DNA from: a virus
Strand: one strand, 5' to 3'
DNA length: 64,000 nucleotides
Virus record (IMG/VR): IMGVR_UViG_3300025073_000036
Span: 1-64,000 of that record
In this document: in pieces, positions 15,486 through 24,386 of the stretch
Layout: each line of letters begins with the position of its first letter
Position numbering within the stretch: position 1 is the stretch's first letter
Translations under genes and position numbers: made by a program
The notes under the pieces: generated by a model
What the model was told of the DNA's origin: nothing
Seen by the model: only the letters and a program-made list of their open reading frames with translations
Databases searched by the model: none

Positions 15486-17966
15486 GTGGCTGCGAGCTCG
15501 ATTCAGACCAAAAAGGGCCGGACCCGCGTTCCGGGTGTGTACTCCGAGACGATCCCGGTCGGCGTGCCGCTCGCGAGCCCCGGAATCAAGAGCCTCGTGC
15601 TCGTCGGCGACTGCGAGGGGGGCGAGCCGGGGGTGATGCACAAGCTCACCCGGCCCGATCAGGCCCGGGCGCGCTTCCGCTCCGGCGACTTGCTCGACGC
15701 CTGCCTGATGGCTTTCGACCCGGCGCGCGACGAGGGCATCCCCGGCCGGCCTACCCAGGTCTACGCCTACAAGCTCAACCCGGCCAAGGCGGCCACGGCC
15801 ACGCTCGGCAACCTGAGCGGGCCGGTGATGCGCCTCGACGCCCGGGACTGGGGCGACTTCACCAACCGCATCGGCTACGACGTGGCCCCGGGCACGAACC
15901 GGGGCACGAAGTTCGTCGTGCAGCTCGACGGCAAGGTGGAAAGCGCCGACGACATCGGCGGCACCGCCGCCTTCACCGCGCGCTACGACACGGCCGGTGA
16001 GGCCTCGTCGATGCTGCTCGTGAAAAACGACACCGGCCTGCGGCTCTCCTACGCCGCCCCGCTGGCGGCCGCTCCGGTGACCGCTGCGGCCCCTGGCGGG
16101 GCCGTCAAGGTCGTCTCCGCCTCCGCCTACGACGTGGGCCAGCGGGTGACCGTCTACGGCCTCACGGCGGGCAACGTGCCGGCCTCCGAGACCCTGACCC
16201 TCAACGGGGCCAGCGCGGTCACGGGCTCGACCGTCTGGACGGCCGTGACGGCCGTGGCCATCGACGCCGCGACGGCGGGTGTGATCTCGGTCAAGGACGC
16301 CTCCGACGACACCGTCATCGCCACCGTGGCGGCCACGCTCACGAACGGCGTGACCGGCCAGGTCAACGTGATCTCGGCCAACGCCGCCGACGTGGGGACC
16401 ATCACCCTCTACGGCACGAGCGCGGCCGGTAACCAGATCTCCGAGGTGCTGACCCTGAACGGCACGACCGCCGTGGTCAGCACGCTCGCCTACACCCGCC
16501 TCGTGGCCGCGCGTCTGACCGTGGCGGCCGCCGGGCAGGTGCAGGTACGACAGCAGGCGGACAACGCCGTCGGCTTCCAGCTCGCCGCTGGGACTCTCAC
16601 GGCCGGGATCAACGTCGGCAAGCACCGCTACCTGCCGAGCAAGCTGGCCTTCGACGGCACGATCACCGCGCAGCTCGGCGCTGCGCCGGCCGGCGCGCCG
16701 TTCGTGGTCATCCGGGGCACGAAGCGCAACGGGGACGCGGCGGCCGAGTACCTGGCGGTGACCGAGAACGAGGTCACGACGGCCAACGACTGGGTGGCGA
16801 TCTCGCAGGTCGAGCTCGGCATGCTCGAGGCGGCCTCGACGTTGACCCTGAGCGGGACGGCGGCCCAGTCGCCGGTGGCCAAGCGCCCGCTCCTGCGCGA
16901 CGCGGTGGCCTTCCTGGCCGGCCTGCCCGGCTTCGAGGCCGTCTCGCTCGTCGATGCGGCCTTCAAGGTGGCTGATCTCGACTCGGCCTCGAAACAGATC
17001 CGCTCGGCCGTGGCGGTCTCGTTCCTGGCCGACGGCTACGCCCTGGGCGCGTGGATCAACGCCAACAGCTCGCTCGTCAAGTCCACGCTGCTCGCCGGCT
17101 TCACGGGCGCGCCGTCGGCCACGCCGGCCCGCACCTACCTCCAGGGCGGCGAGAACGGCACGACCACCAACGCCCACTGGCGCGCGGCGATCTCGGCCGC
17201 CAAGAAACTGCTCGACGTGGTCATCGTGCCGCTCTCGGGCACGGCCAGCGTGCATAACCTGTGGGTCGGCCACCTGCGGGAGATGGACGGCGTCGACGAG
17301 CGGCAGATGTGGGTCGGGCTCGACGACAGCCTCACGAAGGATCAGGTCATCAGCGCGATCAACGCGCTGAACAACCGGCAGACCTGCTCGGTGGCCGAGA
17401 AGGCCGTGGTCTACGACGACAACGGCCTGCAGGTCACGAAACCGTCCTGGGCGGTGGCGACCCTGTGCGCGGCGGCGCAGTGCGGCTCGCCGCTTGCGAC
17501 GCCCCTGACCGACAAGCGCCTGAACCTCATCGACACCGTCGCGCACAGCTCGTGGAATCCGGTGGACGACATCGAAGAGATGATCGGCGCCGGCCTCGTG
17601 GTCGTGCAGGGGTCCACCGTGGTGCGCTCGGTGTCGAGCTACCGGGAGGACGACAACCCCTTCTTCAACGAGATGTCTACGGTCGAGTGCCTGGACAACT
17701 CGGCGAAGATGTGGCGGCGCAACCTTCGCCCGAAGATCGGCGACAAGAACTTCGACGGCGCGCGCTCCACGGTGAAGACGCTCTCCATCGCCGAGCTCGA
17801 GCGCCAGGTGCGCGACGGCGAGATCAAGTCGTTCAACGTGGACTCGGTCGAGATCGACGACATCGGCGACGGCTTCGACGGCGCCGCCGAGGTCGAGCCC
17901 ATCGAGCCCATCAACTTCATCCGGCTCAAGGCCTTCGCCATGCGCCTGAGCACCCGAATTCGGTAA
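15486..17966 (+). CDS. Contractile tail sheath protein
   Basis: This 826-residue sheath subunit starts at GTG 15486, six bases after AGGAGGGGG. The N-terminus (GVYSETIPVGVPLASPGIKSLVLVG) and C-terminus (ECLDNSAKMWRRNLRPKIGDKNFDG...INFIRLKAFAMRL) are typical of sheath proteins that polymerise around the tube and contract on infection. Between about residues 195 and 390 it carries a long insertion with two related beta units containing ETLTLNGASAV and EVLTLNGTTAV, likely displayed on the outside. Followed at once by the tube gene, which confirms the contractile tail. Confidence 0.88.
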   Translation: MAASSIQTKKGRTRVPGVYSETIPVGVPLASPGIKSLVLVGDCEGGEPGVMHKLTRPDQARARFRSGDLLDACLMAFDPARDEGIPGRPTQVYAYKLNPAKAATATLGNLSGPVMRLDARDWGDFTNRIGYDVAPGTNRGTKFVVQLDGKVESADDIGGTAAFTARYDTAGEASSMLLVKNDTGLRLSYAAPLAAAPVTAAAPGGAVKVVSASAYDVGQRVTVYGLTAGNVPASETLTLNGASAVTGSTVWTAVTAVAIDAATAGVISVKDASDDTVIATVAATLTNGVTGQVNVISANAADVGTITLYGTSAAGNQISEVLTLNGTTAVVSTLAYTRLVAARLTVAAAGQVQVRQQADNAVGFQLAAGTLTAGINVGKHRYLPSKLAFDGTITAQLGAAPAGAPFVVIRGTKRNGDAAAEYLAVTENEVTTANDWVAISQVELGMLEAASTLTLSGTAAQSPVAKRPLLRDAVAFLAGLPGFEAVSLVDAAFKVADLDSASKQIRSAVAVSFLADGYALGAWINANSSLVKSTLLAGFTGAPSATPARTYLQGGENGTTTNAHWRAAISAAKKLLDVVIVPLSGTASVHNLWVGHLREMDGVDERQMWVGLDDSLTKDQVISAINALNNRQTCSVAEKAVVYDDNGLQVTKPSWAVATLCAAAQCGSPLATPLTDKRLNLIDTVAHSSWNPVDDIEEMIGAGLVVVQGSTVVRSVSSYREDDNPFFNEMSTVECLDNSAKMWRRNLRPKIGDKNFDGARSTVKTLSIAELERQVRDGEIKSFNVDSVEIDDIGDGFDGAAEVEPIEPINFIRLKAFAMRLSTRIR

Positions 17967-17978
17967 GGGGAGGGAACG

Positions 17979-18431
17979 ATGGCAGGCCAGCAAAACGCGA
18001 ACGCCGGTGTGCCGCGCGGCAAGGTCTTTCACGGCGCGCGCGGCTACTTGGTGATCGGCGGAAAGACCGTCGGTTACGTCACGAACGTCAGCGGGACCGA
18101 AAACCTCGAGCACCAACCGCTCGACGTGCTCGACAACCTCGAAACCGAGGAATTCGTGCCGGTGGCCTACACCGTGAACTTCACCTGTGGCCTCGTGAAG
18201 GTCATCGGGCGCAGCCTCAAGGCGGCCGGCATTCAGATCCCGCTCTCCCAGGTGCTTTCGCACGGCGGTCTGACGGTCGAGATCAAGGACCGGCCGGAGG
18301 ACAAGGCCATCTACGTGATCGAAGAGGCGAAGGCCACGTCCAAGAACTTCGGCGCCGCCAAACGGCAGCTCACGGTCGAGAACCTGAGTTTCGTGGCCAA
18401 GCGCCTGCGCGACGAGGCCGGCCTCGTCTGA
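17979..18431 (+). CDS. Tail tube protein
   Basis: This 150-residue protein follows the sheath gene, the universal sheath-tube order. The sequence alternates beta strands (YLVIGGKTVGYVTNV, FVPVAYTVNFTCGLVKVIG, LTVEIKDRPEDKAIYVIEEAKA) as in the single beta barrel that stacks in hexameric rings to form the inner tube. GGGGAGGGAACG precedes the ATG. Length and composition match tubes of SPO1-like and related myophages. Confidence 0.8.
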   Translation: MAGQQNANAGVPRGKVFHGARGYLVIGGKTVGYVTNVSGTENLEHQPLDVLDNLETEEFVPVAYTVNFTCGLVKVIGRSLKAAGIQIPLSQVLSHGGLTVEIKDRPEDKAIYVIEEAKATSKNFGAAKRQLTVENLSFVAKRLRDEAGLV

Positions 18432-18434
18432 TCT

Positions 18435-18466
18435 CCTGACAACCTGACAACCGGACAACCGGAGGA
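18435..18466 (+). repeat. Four tandem 8-bp repeats in the chaperone leader
   Basis: CCTGACAA, CCTGACAA, CCGGACAA and CCGGAGGA follow each other without gaps, and the last one contributes the GGAGGA ribosome site for the next gene. This is the only such tandem repeat in the virion operon leaders I noticed. Its role is unknown; it may arise from replication slippage. Confidence 0.5.
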
Positions 18467-18477
18467 CATCGCCCCCC

Positions 18478-18963
18478 ATGCCCCCCGCCAGCACCAGCCG
18501 CAACGACGAGCTCGACCCGGAAACACTGCTCGCGCAGGTCGACGAAGGCCTCGAGAAAGCCACCGAGGACCCGGACGGTGAAAAGGATTTCGAGCCCGTC
18601 GAACGCCGCAAGACGATCCTCGTTCACTACCGATCCGCCGACGGCGAGGTCATCAAAGGCGCCTGCACCTTCGAGGTGCCGGACATCGGCGCCAAGTTGC
18701 GCATGGACCTGCTGCGGGCCAGATACCGGGGCGGCGTCCCGATGCTCGACCCGGACGGGGAAGCTCTCATCGAGATGCTGGCCTACCTCGAGGTCGGTTT
18801 CGGCGACCGGCGACCGCCTGCGCTGCGCGACCTGCGGCGCCTGCCTGATCCGGCGCTTCTCGGGGCGCTGTATGGGGAGGCGAAGCAGCATGAGGCCCGA
18901 TTTCGCAACGGCGGGCGCGATCTCCGCGCGAGCCCTGCACCTGTCGCGCAGCCTGGCGGGTAA
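18478..18963 (+). CDS. Tail assembly chaperone, first frame (gpG-like)
   Basis: This 161-residue protein lies between tube and tape measure, the position of tail assembly chaperones that coat the tape measure. The N-terminus is acidic (DPETLLAQVDEGLEKATEDPDGEKDFEPV) and the middle is a compact alpha/beta domain (TILVHYRSADGEVIKGACTFEVPDIGAKLRMDLL). The frame ends 74 bases inside the next frame. In many phages the upstream frame is extended by ribosomal frameshifting into the downstream one; GGGG tracts at 18862-18865 and 18874-18877 would allow a +1 slip. The chaperone role is from position and length. Confidence 0.7.
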   Translation: MPPASTSRNDELDPETLLAQVDEGLEKATEDPDGEKDFEPVERRKTILVHYRSADGEVIKGACTFEVPDIGAKLRMDLLRARYRGGVPMLDPDGEALIEMLAYLEVGFGDRRPPALRDLRRLPDPALLGALYGEAKQHEARFRNGGRDLRASPAPVAQPGG

Positions 18964-19252
18964 GGTCCAACTCGCCTGGGAGCGTCGCTACGGACAGCCG
19001 GCGGCCGGTAATCCCCTGTGGGAAGGGCGGCCGTTCGCTGACCACCTGGCGAGTCTGTGGGCGCATCGCATCCTCGAGCAGGACGCCGGCCCGCCGGAAG
19101 AGCGCACACTCGAGGGCCTTGCCCGCCAACTGCTCGCGACGGAAAACGGTGGGCAGACCTACGACGAGATCGCTGCCGAGATTGACGGCATCGCCGACGA
19201 AGGCGGCGACCCGTTCGAGGCCGTCAACAGCCCCGGGAAGGCCCGCCCGTGA
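18890..19252 (+). CDS. Tail assembly chaperone, second frame (gpT-like)
   Basis: This 120-residue frame starts at ATG 18890, which has GGGGAGG nine bases upstream, and overlaps the first chaperone gene by 74 bases. It encodes a helical domain (SLAGKVQLAWERRYGQ..., FADHLASLWAHRILEQD, TYDEIAAEIDGIADEGGD). It could be an independent protein or the C-terminal part of a frameshift product with the preceding frame. The frame is open upstream as far as 18578, so both routes are possible. Confidence 0.65.
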   Translation: MRPDFATAGAISARALHLSRSLAGKVQLAWERRYGQPAAGNPLWEGRPFADHLASLWAHRILEQDAGPPEERTLEGLARQLLATENGGQTYDEIAAEIDGIADEGGDPFEAVNSPGKARP

Positions 19253-21183
19253 AGAGCTACACCACCCGAATCGAAGTCGAGGCCGATGTCGCCGGCCTCG
19301 ACGAGATGAAACGCAAGCTCGAGGAAATCGAACAGCTCAAGCAGCGGATCGGCGGCTGGGGACCCAGCGGGGGCGGTGGCCCGTCTGGCGGCGGAGGCGG
19401 GGGTAGCTCCGGCGGCGGGGGACCCAGCGGGGGCGGTGGGTCTGGCGGCGGGGGCGGTGGGTCTGGCGGCGGGGGCGGAAGCGGCGGAAGCGGCGGCGGT
19501 TCCGGCGGAAGCGGCGGCGGTTCCGGCGGTTCGTCCGGTGGGGGTGGCGGTGGAAGCTCATGCACGACCTGTAACGGCCGTGGCGGCGCGGGCGGCTCCA
19601 ACTGCCCGGCGTGCGGCCGGAAGGGGAAGCCTGCGCACACCAACATGAACCCGCTCGGCCCGATGAATCAGGCCCCTGGTTACGGCATGGTCTCGTCGTC
19701 GCTCGGCGCGGTCCCGATCATCGGCGGCATCCTCGCCGGGGCCGTGCTCGGCCTGATGGAGACGCGCAAGAACTACACAGACTGGGAGAGCGCGCGCGCC
19801 GACCGGCTCGGCCTCGAGGGCACGAACCTGCTGCCGGAGTTGCGCGGCCGGGGCGCCGCGCTCGGCCTGACGCCCGGCGCCCTCAATCGAGAGATCGCGT
19901 CCATGCTGGCCGGCGGTTTCGACCGTGACGCGCTGGCGAAAGACGTGTTCGGGCGCAACGCCGGGGACGCCTTCGGCTTCGGCCTGGGGGCCAGCAAGGC
20001 CTACGGCATCGGCGCGGGCGCCATGGGCCAGTATCTCGGCATGTGGCGGCGCGGGGGCGGCCTCGCGCGGGCCTTCATGAACGAGTCCGATCCCGAATTC
20101 GAGCTGCAGACGGCCATGGGGCAGGCCGTCAACGCCGGGGTGGGCGCGCCGGAGATGGGTCGATACCTCGGCATCATCGCCGAGGCCACGAGCCGGATGG
20201 CCGAGCAGGGCCTCAATCTCGCGCCCAACGTGCTGCCCGTCCTGGCCGAGACGCTGCGCTTGGCGGGGGGTGGCAAGATCGCCGGCGTCGACCTCTCGCA
20301 GCAGTTCACCGGCCTGCGAGGCATCAACGCGGGGCAGAGCTTCCTGGGCGCGATGCAGTCCACCGGGCGCGGGCAGGGCAACCCGATTCAGGAGGCATTG
20401 CTCTTCGACATCTTCGGCGTGGGCCAGGGCGAGAGCTACTTCGAGACCAAGTTCCGCATGCAGAACATCGTGCAGAATCCTCGGGCGGCCGCGACGGCCA
20501 TGCTCGAGGTGGCGCGCCGGTTCCGTACCGCCCCGGGGGACATCTTCGAGCGATGGGATGTGATGTCGCAGGCCTTCCCGCAGATGAATCCCAACGACCT
20601 GATGGCCCTGCTCACGGCCGACACGCTGCCGACGGCCGAAGAGATCGAGGCCTCGATGGCCCGGGGCGCGGTCGGTGTGGACGAGCTCGTGAAATCGCGC
20701 CTCGCCCGGCAGCCGCGCCACTTCGCGCGTCAGGATGCGCGCCTGGCCGGAAAGGACGTGGCCCTGCTCTCCGATCCCAACAAGCGCGCGGCCGTGCTGG
20801 CGCTCGAGCGCCTGTTTCATAGCGCCAAGTCCGGCCTGGCCGACAACCTGTTGCTCGAGCCGGGGGCGAACATCCACAAGGTTTTCGAGGCCGTGAGCAA
20901 TGCCCCGAAGGGACAGGGCGTATCGGCCTTCATGGATGCCATCACGGACATCATGACGGGCTCCGGCACGTCGCCGGTCACGAACCAGGGCGGCCCGGGC
21001 GCGACCGGCCTCAAGGTGCTGCGCAACCTCTTCAACGGCCAGAATTGGAACAAGGGCATTACTCCGCCGAAGGCGGGCAAGAATCAGGGGGCGATGATCC
21101 TGCACATCGAGGCCGGCCCGGGTCTCGAGAGCCTGCTGCGTTTCCAGATCGGCGAGCCGCAGTCGCCCACGAACATCGGGTGA
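19249..21183 (+). CDS. Tape measure protein with poly-glycine linker and zinc knuckle
   Basis: This 644-residue protein follows the chaperones and precedes the hub, the tape measure slot. A short coiled coil (residues 12-34) leads into about 70 residues of almost pure Gly/Ser (35-103). A DnaJ-like Cys pair arrangement follows, CTTCNGRG (from 105) and CPACGRKG (from 119). A hydrophobic stretch (VPIIGGILAGAVLGLM, about 160-175) may cross the host membrane during ejection. The rest is helical with Gly turns. At 1.5 angstrom per residue the length would suggest a tail near 100 nm, which is only an estimate. The Gly linker is unusual for tape measures. Start GTG overlaps the previous stop by 4 bases. 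Confidence 0.75.
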   Translation: MKSYTTRIEVEADVAGLDEMKRKLEEIEQLKQRIGGWGPSGGGGPSGGGGGGSSGGGGPSGGGGSGGGGGGSGGGGGSGGSGGGSGGSGGGSGGSSGGGGGGSSCTTCNGRGGAGGSNCPACGRKGKPAHTNMNPLGPMNQAPGYGMVSSSLGAVPIIGGILAGAVLGLMETRKNYTDWESARADRLGLEGTNLLPELRGRGAALGLTPGALNREIASMLAGGFDRDALAKDVFGRNAGDAFGFGLGASKAYGIGAGAMGQYLGMWRRGGGLARAFMNESDPEFELQTAMGQAVNAGVGAPEMGRYLGIIAEATSRMAEQGLNLAPNVLPVLAETLRLAGGGKIAGVDLSQQFTGLRGINAGQSFLGAMQSTGRGQGNPIQEALLFDIFGVGQGESYFETKFRMQNIVQNPRAAATAMLEVARRFRTAPGDIFERWDVMSQAFPQMNPNDLMALLTADTLPTAEEIEASMARGAVGVDELVKSRLARQPRHFARQDARLAGKDVALLSDPNKRAAVLALERLFHSAKSGLADNLLLEPGANIHKVFEAVSNAPKGQGVSAFMDAITDIMTGSGTSPVTNQGGPGATGLKVLRNLFNGQNWNKGITPPKAGKNQGAMILHIEAGPGLESLLRFQIGEPQSPTNIG

Positions 21184-21190
21184 GCGCGTC

Positions 21191-22762
21191 ATGATGGCCG
21201 ACCTCCCGATCACGAGCCTGATGGACGGCGGCCGCGTCCACATGGGGCACCGCATTCGGCCCGGCTGCCGGTTCTTCGCTTTCGACAACGAGGAAGCGGT
21301 CGAGGCCGACCGTTTCCTGACCGCGTTTCGCACCACGAAGAGCGTGGGCGAGCAGTCGGGGTCCTGGCAGGTCACGGCGGCCACGAAACCGCTGCTGTAC
21401 GACAATCTGCGCGCCTCCGAGGTCGTGCCATGGCACGAACGGGTCAAGCCCGGCGACTGGGCCTTGCTCGACGCTTCAGACGGCTCGGCCGAGTGGCCCA
21501 TCATGCTCGGCATCGTCGACCGCGTGCATCGGAGCAAAAAAGGCCCGGTCACCACCTACACGATCAGCGGGCGCGACCACGGCAAGGTCTTCGACTCCGA
21601 GATCATCGTCCTGCCGCAGTACAAAAGCGCGGCCGCGCTCGACTTGGGCAAGGATCTCGGCCCCTTCTACGCCGGCCTGGGGGCCGTCGTGCGCCAGCAC
21701 GGGGCGAACGGCCTCTCGCCGGCCGAGCTGATCGAGCAGTTGGCGCTCTTCTTCCTCGGGTCGGTCACCCGGGGCGTGCGCGGCGCGGCGCCCGTGTTCC
21801 ACACCCCGCGCTCGCTGCGCCTCCAGGCGAACACCGGGCCGGTGGATCTCGAGGCGGCCGGGCTCCCGGTCGAGCTCGGCCTGCCCATCGCCGAGCTGCT
21901 GGCCTTCGCCATGGACAAGACCATCACCGGCCGGGCGGTGCTGCGCGAGCTCTTCGAGGGCCTGCCCGACGGGCTGCGCCTGTGGGACTACCTCACGAGC
22001 TGGGCGAATACCGAGATCAACGAGTTCTACACGGATTTCTTGCCCCGCAGCGTGCTCGCGGGGGGCGTGCCGCGCGCGGAGGCCTACAGCTACACGAACA
22101 AGGCCGGGCAGCACCCGTTCCTGCCCGCCGTCGTGCTGCGGCGTCGGCCGTTCCCGCAGGGCGCCCAGGCGGCCTCGGTGGCGGCCGGCTTCGACCCTAA
22201 CCCGGTCGAGCCGGCGGGGGCCGATCTGTGGCGGGCGCTGCCCTGGACGACGGTGGATGAGGCGCAACTCACGGTGGACGAGACGAGCATGTCCGACGCC
22301 GACCGCTTCAACTTCTACCTATGCACCCCGCACGCCAGCTACACCGGCAATCCATACACCCTGGCCCTGGGGGCCAGCGGGCGCGGCAAGTTGCCCATCG
22401 TCTCGCCCGACAGCGCCCCGCGTTACGGCTGGCGGCGGCGCATGATGTCGAGCCCGTTTCTTCCGACCGATCCTGAGCTGCCGATGGCGACCTACTTCCG
22501 CTGGTCGCGCATGCTGGCCGACTGGAACGAGCACAACCCGGAACAGTGGACGGGCGACCTCGAGCACGCGGTCATGCTGCCGGGCGTGCATGTGGGCGAG
22601 AAGCTGAACGTGCGGCGAGAGAACCGGACCCGGACCGAGAGCTACTACGTGGAATCGGTCACGCACGGCTGGCAGAGCATCGGCCAGGCAAAGGCGACCT
22701 CGTCCAGCTCGTTCGTGGTCACGCGCGGGTCCGAGGACGAGCTCGGCGGGTGGCGGCCGTGA
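21191..22762 (+). CDS. Baseplate hub protein (gp27/gpD-like)
   Basis: This 523-residue protein follows the tape measure and precedes the spike. It alternates beta-rich hub segments (PGCRFFAFDNEEAVEADRF, EVVPWHERVKPGDWALLDAS, PVTTYTISGRDHGKVFD) and ends with the GVHVGEKLNVRREN...ESYYVESVTHGWQ motif, which matches the late strand of hub proteins where a virtual rotation of two beta barrels forms the trimeric hub. It would hold the spike and start the tube. The family is inferred from order and the SYYVESVTH.W pattern. Confidence 0.7.
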   Translation: MMADLPITSLMDGGRVHMGHRIRPGCRFFAFDNEEAVEADRFLTAFRTTKSVGEQSGSWQVTAATKPLLYDNLRASEVVPWHERVKPGDWALLDASDGSAEWPIMLGIVDRVHRSKKGPVTTYTISGRDHGKVFDSEIIVLPQYKSAAALDLGKDLGPFYAGLGAVVRQHGANGLSPAELIEQLALFFLGSVTRGVRGAAPVFHTPRSLRLQANTGPVDLEAAGLPVELGLPIAELLAFAMDKTITGRAVLRELFEGLPDGLRLWDYLTSWANTEINEFYTDFLPRSVLAGGVPRAEAYSYTNKAGQHPFLPAVVLRRRPFPQGAQAASVAAGFDPNPVEPAGADLWRALPWTTVDEAQLTVDETSMSDADRFNFYLCTPHASYTGNPYTLALGASGRGKLPIVSPDSAPRYGWRRRMMSSPFLPTDPELPMATYFRWSRMLADWNEHNPEQWTGDLEHAVMLPGVHVGEKLNVRRENRTRTESYYVESVTHGWQSIGQAKATSSSSFVVTRGSEDELGGWRP

Positions 22763-24162
22763 TCCACCCGTTCCTGCCGCCGCTGCGTCGACCGTCGAGC
22801 ACGCCCGCGCGCCCCTACGTGCCGCGCAAGTTGCGGCCGGCGTATGTCACCCGGGGCGTGGTGATGGCGGTGCATTACGCGGACGAGAGCGAGGGCGGCG
22901 CGCTGCCGCCACGGGCCTACCACCAACCGGGCGGCATCACGGTCGACATCCTGACCAGGGGTGGCGGCGAGCTGTGGGACGTGCCCGTGATGCAGCGCGG
23001 CAGCTCGGTGACCAACCTCGGCCTGTGGGTGCCGCACCCTGCGACGCGCACCCTGGACGGCACACCGCTCGCGTGGCCGGCGACATCCGACGGGCCGGTG
23101 CTCGATCCGGAGAACACAGACGGCGAGTGGGTGGTCATCGACTTCCTCGAGGGCGACACGATGGCCCCCATCGTGATCGGGAGCACGACACACCCGCGCA
23201 CCCGCCGCCCGCAGGAGGGCAGCCCGCCCAAACCGTTGCCCACCTACACCCCTGGCGAGGCCGAACAGCTCTCGACCCTGCCGGGCGGCCTCGAGCGGTT
23301 TGTGGCCCACCAGGGGGCCGTGGCCCGCTTCGACCGTGCGGGCAACCTGCGCATCGATCTCGGCGGGGCCGGCGTGGCCGACGACGGCGAAACGCCGGAG
23401 GGCGCCGTCTCGGCCGCCGTGGCCTCGCTGGGGGAGAAGGCCGGGGCCGTGGCCGGCGCGGCCGCTGGCGCGGCCGCTGGCGCCCGCGCGGCCGCTGCCG
23501 GGGGAAACGCTCGCTCCGCCGCCCGTTCGGCCGCCAGGCGGGTCGGAACGGTCGCCGGACGGGCCGCCAAGATCGCCGGCCAGGCGGCCGAAGCGGCGGG
23601 CGAGGTGATGGCCGTCGTCAACGCCGTGCTCAACGCCGAGGCGCTGGCCGCCGCCGCCGTACAGGCCGCCGCCGCGCAGGCGGCCGCCGCCGCCGCCGCC
23701 ATCGTCGAGGCCGAGGCCCGGGCGCTGCTGCGCGACGCGGCCGCCGAGCCCGCCACGCTGACCGCGCGGCGCGCCGCCGGGGCCGCCGCCGGGGCCGCCG
23801 CCGGGGCCGAGGCCGGAGCGGAGGGCGCGCGCGAGGCGCAGGCTTCGGCCGTTGGGTGGATCGACCTGAACATGAAACCAGGGGCCTCGCTCATCGTGCG
23901 CAGCTCCGGCATGCCCGTGTTCGTCATCACGGCCGAAGCGGACGGGCAGGTCACGGTCGACATCGGCCAGGACGCGGGCGAGCGGGCCGTGCTCGGCGAA
24001 CGCCTGGCGACGCTCTTCGACGAGCACCGCCACTACGACGTGACGGGCCTCACGGGGCCGGTGGTCGTGGCCGACCGCATCACCACCGCCCAGGGTGATC
24101 CGGCGCGCGCGGTGCTCTCAGAGCGCGTGCGCCTGCCAGTGGCCGACGCAGGAGCCCCATGA
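22759..24162 (+). CDS. Baseplate spike protein (gp5/gpV-like) with Ala-rich helix
   Basis: This 467-residue protein starts at GTG 22759, overlapping the preceding stop (GTGA). An OB-fold-like domain lies at about residues 40-150 (ITVDILTRGGGELWDVPVMQRG...GEWVVIDFLEGDTMAPIVIGS), as in spikes that pierce the outer membrane. A long Ala/Gly helix-prone region follows (about 215-365), with AAAGAAAGA repeats. A C-terminal beta segment (GASLIVRSSGMPVFVITAEADGQVTVDI) resembles the beta-helix needle. The Ala-rich stretch is odd for a spike and may be a flexible or coiled rod. No lysozyme domain is visible. Confidence 0.65.
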   Translation: MIHPFLPPLRRPSSTPARPYVPRKLRPAYVTRGVVMAVHYADESEGGALPPRAYHQPGGITVDILTRGGGELWDVPVMQRGSSVTNLGLWVPHPATRTLDGTPLAWPATSDGPVLDPENTDGEWVVIDFLEGDTMAPIVIGSTTHPRTRRPQEGSPPKPLPTYTPGEAEQLSTLPGGLERFVAHQGAVARFDRAGNLRIDLGGAGVADDGETPEGAVSAAVASLGEKAGAVAGAAAGAAAGARAAAAGGNARSAARSAARRVGTVAGRAAKIAGQAAEAAGEVMAVVNAVLNAEALAAAAVQAAAAQAAAAAAAIVEAEARALLRDAAAEPATLTARRAAGAAAGAAAGAEAGAEGAREAQASAVGWIDLNMKPGASLIVRSSGMPVFVITAEADGQVTVDIGQDAGERAVLGERLATLFDEHRHYDVTGLTGPVVVADRITTAQGDPARAVLSERVRLPVADAGAP

Positions 24163-24386
24163 TCGCCATCCCTACGATGCAGGCCGCGTTGCAGGCCTCG
24201 ATTCTGGCCGCCTTCGCGGCCGAGTTCGCAGACGAGATCGCCGCCTCGCCCACCGCCTTCGGGCTCAAGGGCCAGCGGTTCAGTCGGGCGCTCGCCGCCG
24301 GCCTCGCCGCCGGCCTCGTGCCCTACTTGCAGACCCAGGCGCAGGTCATCAGCCCGGCCGGCGCGGTGATCGGAAAGGTGGGGTGA
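24159..24386 (+). CDS. Small hydrophobic baseplate-region protein, unknown function
   Basis: This 75-residue protein overlaps the spike stop (ATGA) and ends where the next gene starts. It is Ala-rich and helical (MQAALQASILAAFAAEFADEIA, FSRALAAGLAAGLVPYLQTQAQV). It has no charged membrane anchor pattern and no recognised domain. Tight coupling to spike and LysM genes suggests a small baseplate component or chaperone. Confidence 0.5.
   Translation: MIAIPTMQAALQASILAAFAAEFADEIAASPTAFGLKGQRFSRALAAGLAAGLVPYLQTQAQVISPAGAVIGKVG

Noticed and set aside
15441-18611. Minus-strand open frame of over 1000 codons opposite sheath and tube genes
   Set aside because: It is a shadow of the sheath and tube coding sequences and shows only Arg/Gly/His-rich composition.
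19257-19646. Poly-proline minus-strand frame
   Set aside because: It is the antisense of the tape measure glycine linker.
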